Assembly (NCBI GenBank): GCA_049999725.1
Contig: JBNGIS010011080.1
Coordinates: forward strand, 1-21,398
Direction: 5' to 3'
Length of the DNA stretch: 21,398 nt
From: Haplomitrium mnioides
Taxonomy: Eukaryota; Marchantiophyta; Haplomitriopsida; Calobryales
The notes beneath the pieces were generated by a model, which made no database searches, had not been told where the DNA came from, and was given only the letters and a program-made list of their open reading frames with translations. The position numbers and the translations under genes are program-made. Shown here piece by piece: positions 18,555 through 21,398 of this stretch (its first letter is position 1; each line of letters begins with the position of its first letter).

Positions 18555-18745
18555 GTGCGGTCTTCACCTTGTGGAGTCAACACATCGCTTCAGACCATTC
18601 AGCCTCATCATGTATGGCAGTGACAAGCTGCCATAACTCCCTGCTGGTGTCATCAGTTCCCGACAGCAGGTTCCGATCATGGATCTTCATGCTGAGTTTC
18701 TGCCACTCTCCGAAGGTAACGGGAAAACTCAGCCATGATGATGCC
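18555..18745 (-). repeat. Inverted distant copy of part of the left repeat family, with a short open frame
   Basis: Read on the minus strand, 18745 down to 18555 aligns with 4304-4493 over its full length, including the gcatcatcatggctgag block, the ctgctgtcgggaactga block and the catgatgaggctgaat block. Outside these limits the sequences differ. Unlike the left copies it keeps an open minus-strand frame of 66 codons between stops at 18778-18780 and 18577-18579. That frame contains SFPVTFGEWQKLSMKIHDR and later SRELWQLVTAIHDEAEWSEA. I do not recognise the peptide. It could be a fragment of a gene or of a retroelement gag. Confidence 0.75.
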
Positions 18746-19161
18746 TTGCACTTCACACCTTCCTCTCCAACTTTACTTCAACAACACAAACTCTCTGCCA
18801 CCAGCTACAGGGTATACTTTCTGATCTGATCTCCCTGTAGCCTCCAACAAAATCACAAAACAGTGCTGGCCTACTGCTGTCTCTCTTTTTGGTTTTTCCC
18901 AAGTCTCCAATTCTCAGGCCAGACCTGCAAACAAACACATATGCACTTCTAACAGAAACTTACACAATCCACAATCCCAACCTTCTTCTTATGCTTGCTG
19001 CTCTTGAACTGTTTTTTCTTGCTTGCTGCAGAATAGAGTCTTCAACTTTGTTGCCTCTTGAATGTCACCCTCATGGCCTCTATGCTCCATCTCTTCAACA
19101 ACTGAACTCCTTTGACGCAGCTTGATTAGAAAGTAGCAATCTTGGACAAATTTGAATCGTG
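18746..19161 (-). other. Flank of the copia 3' LTR, unassigned
   Basis: This is host or older-element DNA next to the copia insertion. The five bases after the LTR on the minus strand would be CACGA, but the partner duplication is outside the window. Short open stretches on the minus strand (for example EMEHRGHEGDIQEATKLKTL near 19060-19120) have no recognisable domain. Confidence 0.4.
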
Positions 19162-19291
19162 TGTTAGAATTAGAGGCAGAGAGATCAAGAACACATGCAC
19201 AAACACAATATGCAAGAATGTCTTCACTATACGGCAGGAGCGCCAACAAATACAGAGGGGAATGAGAGAGCATAGTGTGCATCTCAATCAA

Positions 19292-19306
19292 CCCCTTATA
19301 TATACA
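19292..19306 (-). promoter_or_regulatory. TATA box of the copia LTR
   Basis: On the minus strand TGTATATATAAGGGG is a strong plant TATA box within the LTR. It would place the transcript start near 19260-19270. Confidence 0.65.
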
Positions 19307-19312
19307 TTAAGC

Positions 19313-19340
19313 TAACTGTGCTAACGTAACTGTGCTAAGG
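19313..19340 (-). repeat. Two 14-bp tandem units in the copia U3
   Basis: taactgtgctaacg (19313-19326) and taactgtgctaagg (19327-19340, + strand) are adjacent and differ at one base. They lie just upstream of the TATA box in the element's sense, a typical place for U3 control repeats. Confidence 0.6.
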
Positions 19341-20993
19341 TGGCTGCCAAGTTAACCGACAGTTAGAGCTCGTAACTTCAATACTCCCCCTCGAGCTCAA
19401 GATACACACCCCAAGCTGCTTCCGAAATCTATGCAGCTTCTCTGCTCCTAATGCCTTAGTGAAAATATCAGCCAACTGCTCCTCAGTGCTGATGTACTGC
19501 AAGTCGATCACCCTAGCCAAAACCTTCTCTCTAACAAAATGATAATGCACTTCAATGTGCTTTGAACGTGCATGAAAAACAGGGTTACTAGCTAGCTGAA
19601 TACTGCTTATATTGTCACAATGGACCCTCACTGGGCCTCTTACAGGGACATCTACATCTTGCAAAAATTTTAGCAACCACATTACCTCACATGTAGCCAT
19701 TGCTGCCCCTCGATACTCCGACTCTGTGCTTGAGAGGGCAACAGTTGGTTGCTTCTTGCTGCTCCATGCAACTCCGGCACTTCCAAATGAAAAAACAAAG
19801 CCACTAGTCGATCTCCGGTCACCAGCACTTCCTGCCCAATCTGCATCTGTAAAACCAGCAAGCTGGAATGCACTATTGCTGTCATAAAACAGCCCAAACT
19901 GAAGTGTGGCTTTTACATACCGAAAAATCCTGCGCACAACATCCATGTGTGGCTTCCTTGGAGTCTGCATAAACTGACTGACCAGGCCCACACAATAACT
20001 CAAATCTGGCTTGGTGATGGTGCTATATATCAAGCTACCTACCATCTTCCTGAAGCTTGAAGGATCATCTAGTAACTCCCCTTCATGACTGACCAGCTTC
20101 GTATTCTGATCAAGGGGTATGGCAATCGGTTTACAACCTGTCATTCCATATCTAGACAGCATCTCCAATGCATACTGTCTCTGAATCAACCAGATTCCCT
20201 GATCTGATTTGATCACCTCAATGCCAAGGAAATGCCTCAGCTCACCTAGATCCTTCATCTCAAACTTCAATTGCAGCAAGTTCTTAACTTCCAAAATATC
20301 ATCAAGACTACCTCCAGTCAAGATTAAATCATCAACATATATGAGTATGAGCATGGTTCCCTTCTCCGTCCTCCTGACATAAAGAGAATAATCTGAATTC
20401 GAAATCTGGAACCCAATAGTAACAAGATACTCACCAATCTTGTTCGACCATGCTCGAGGTGCTTGCTTAAGCCCATATAGAGCCTTCTTCAGCCTACAAA
20501 CCTGATCTGGATGGACCAGATCTATGAACCCCTGTGGCTGTACCATATACACCTCCTCTTCCAGCTCCCCATGTAGAAATGCATTCTTCACGTCCATTTG
20601 GTGTAAAGTCCACCGTTTTGCTGCTGCCACTGCAATCACAGCTCGGACCGTGGTCATTCTGGCTACAGGGCTGAAAGTCTCCTCATAATCAATACCATGA
20701 GTCTGAGCGTACCCTTTCACTACCAGCCTTGCCTTAAACCTGCTTATACTGCCATCTTCATTCCTCTTCACTTTGTAAACCCACTTACAACCGATAGCTT
20801 TCTTACCTGCAGGTAAATCGACCAGATCCCAAGTCTGGTTTTTCTCCAAGGCCTCCATCTCTTCAACCATAGCTGTAGTCCACCTGGAATCACCTAAAGC
20901 CTCATGAAAAACAGCAGGCTCCTTCTCAGTGATTACCTGAACCATATAAGCATGATGAAGCGCGAATGCACCCTTGTGCATTAATCTGTCCAC
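19335..20993 (-). CDS. Copia pol: reverse transcriptase and RNase H, intact 552-codon frame
   Basis: This is the part of the polyprotein that copies the element RNA into DNA. Residues are numbered from the Met at 20993, which is only the first Met after the stop at 21063 and not a natural start. The RT domain begins with the W..AM..E..AL..N.TW block (38-55), then KWVYKVKRNEDG, FSPVARMTTVRAV, the first catalytic Asp in QMDVKNAFLHGEL (D134), ALYGLKQAPRAW and the YVDD active site (219-222). The RNase H part has FTDADWAG (D383), SSTESEY (E424), CDN (D460), RSKHIEVHYHFVRE and LADIFTKAL (501-515). All catalytic residues are present. The frame runs through the purine tract and about 45 bp into the LTR before its stop (SSRGSIEV...WQPP). 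Confidence 0.95.
   Translation of the reverse strand: MDRLMHKGAFALHHAYMVQVITEKEPAVFHEALGDSRWTTAMVEEMEALEKNQTWDLVDLPAGKKAIGCKWVYKVKRNEDGSISRFKARLVVKGYAQTHGIDYEETFSPVARMTTVRAVIAVAAAKRWTLHQMDVKNAFLHGELEEEVYMVQPQGFIDLVHPDQVCRLKKALYGLKQAPRAWSNKIGEYLVTIGFQISNSDYSLYVRRTEKGTMLILIYVDDLILTGGSLDDILEVKNLLQLKFEMKDLGELRHFLGIEVIKSDQGIWLIQRQYALEMLSRYGMTGCKPIAIPLDQNTKLVSHEGELLDDPSSFRKMVGSLIYSTITKPDLSYCVGLVSQFMQTPRKPHMDVVRRIFRYVKATLQFGLFYDSNSAFQLAGFTDADWAGSAGDRRSTSGFVFSFGSAGVAWSSKKQPTVALSSTESEYRGAAMATCEVMWLLKFLQDVDVPVRGPVRVHCDNISSIQLASNPVFHARSKHIEVHYHFVREKVLARVIDLQYISTEEQLADIFTKALGAEKLHRFRKQLGVCILSSRGSIEVTSSNCRLTWQPP
19384..19395 (-). other. Polypurine tract of the copia element
   Basis: On the minus strand CTCGAGGGGGAG ends directly before the LTR start. 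GAGGGGGAG is the common plus-strand primer of plant copia elements. It lies inside the open pol frame. Confidence 0.75.
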
Positions 20994-21062
20994 TGGGTAT
21001 CTTACCCTCTCACTCCTCCGAAGTGGTGGACTCTGTAATGGCTGTACTGGCTGCCCTTGTAC

Positions 21063-21398
21063 TCAAGTGGTTGCTGAAATCTCCCTCAGCTCCTCATCTC
21101 CATCATCATGGCTATCACCAGCACCTCTAACCTCCGATTGTGAGCTAGTTGAGGCTTGCAACTCCATGTTCCGTCGCAACCTCTCCTGCAATATACCACT
21201 GCTACTACACTCACCTTGAGGTCCACTGAGCTCCTGTACTTGTTGATTCTCCTCAAGCATCACCTGCTTGCCTTTCACATCAACATGTGCATCAACAATC
21301 TTAGGACTATACCAACTGCTCAGTTCATCAAAAACAACATCTCTACTCACTCTCACCAGACCTGATGTAGGACAATAACACTTATAACCCTTCTGTTC
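21063..21398 (-). pseudogene. Copia integrase C-terminal region, ending at a premature TGA
   Basis: From the right edge the minus-strand frame reads KGYKCYCPTSGLVRVSRDVV followed by FDE, the standard end of copia integrase just before the variable linker to RT. The linker, rich in Glu, Gln and Ser, then meets TGA at 21063-21065. The frame is the same as that of the RT-RNase H part, and without this codon the two would be one uninterrupted polyprotein. The original codon was most likely CGA, with C-to-T change in a CpG. The linker is a region without catalytic residues, but a stop there would remove RT and RNase H from the product. Confidence 0.88.

Larger units (their letters stand above)
19162..19383 (-). 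repeat. 3' LTR of the copia element (about 222 bp)
   Basis: On the minus strand the LTR follows directly on the purine tract, opening TATTGAAG (probably an original TG changed to TA) and closing TTCTAACA, the usual copia terminus. A TATA box lies about 80 bp in. The borders are inferred from these signals alone because the 5' LTR is not in the window. Confidence 0.65.
19162..21398 (-). mobile_element. Ty1/copia LTR retrotransposon, 3' part (runs off the right edge)
   Basis: On the minus strand the window shows the end of integrase, reverse transcriptase, RNase H, a purine tract and a 3' LTR, in that order. Integrase before RT is the Ty1/copia order. The pol frame is open over the whole visible 2 kb apart from one TGA, so this copy is far younger than the two gypsy elements. 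The 5' LTR, gag, protease and most of integrase lie beyond 21398. I do not assign a copia lineage. Confidence 0.93.

Noticed and set aside
18569-18829. Plus-strand 86-codon frame
   Set aside because: It is the reverse of the repeat segment whose minus-strand frame is shared with 4304-4493. No domain is seen.
19612-19897. Frames in other phases across the copia RNase H region
   Set aside because: They are shadows of the intact RT-RNase H frame.

Overview
The window looks like nuclear DNA of a land plant. It holds the spliced 3' part of a UFL1-type gene with short introns, Ty3/gypsy chromovirus elements and a Ty1/copia element, all in AT-rich intergenic DNA with a dinucleotide microsatellite. 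I see no prokaryotic gene arrangement and no RNA gene. The species cannot be told from the sequence. The only host gene I can support is the last seven coding exons (180 codons) of UFL1, the E3 ligase of the UFM1 system, on the + strand at 825-2596. Its 5' part lies beyond the left edge.

Layout. 1-597: two partial copies of an unnamed repeat, interrupted by a 100-N gap, upstream of the first visible UFL1 exon and so probably in a UFL1 intron. 825-2596: UFL1 exons. 2597-4604: 3' flank, then a diverged single copy (3549-3705) and a 530-bp-period double copy (3871-4604) of the same repeat. 4605-7876: intergenic, no gene seen, several short direct repeats. 7882-12656: a decayed but structurally complete chromovirus-type Ty3/gypsy element (E1) with 379-bp LTRs, a PBS, a polypurine tract and a perfect TCAAC target duplication. 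12657-13252: AT-rich spacer. 13253-17871: a second, same-orientation member of that family (E2), with longer LTRs carrying three 39-bp repeats and with large internal deletions. 17872-19161: spacer with an AC microsatellite and an inverted, better-preserved copy of part of the left-hand repeat. 19162-21398: the 3' part of a Ty1/copia element on the - strand (integrase C-terminus, RT, RNase H, polypurine tract, 3' LTR), running off the right edge.

The two gypsy copies share four TGA stops at homologous codons. This suggests that they descend from an already defective source and were mobilised by proteins supplied in trans, or that CpG decay struck the same codons in both. The copia element is much younger in appearance: its pol frame is open over about 2 kb apart from one TGA. 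I found no evidence of a new biological system. The most unusual item is the repeat family on the left, with a single-copy form, a two-copy form and a distant inverted fragment that keeps a short open frame.
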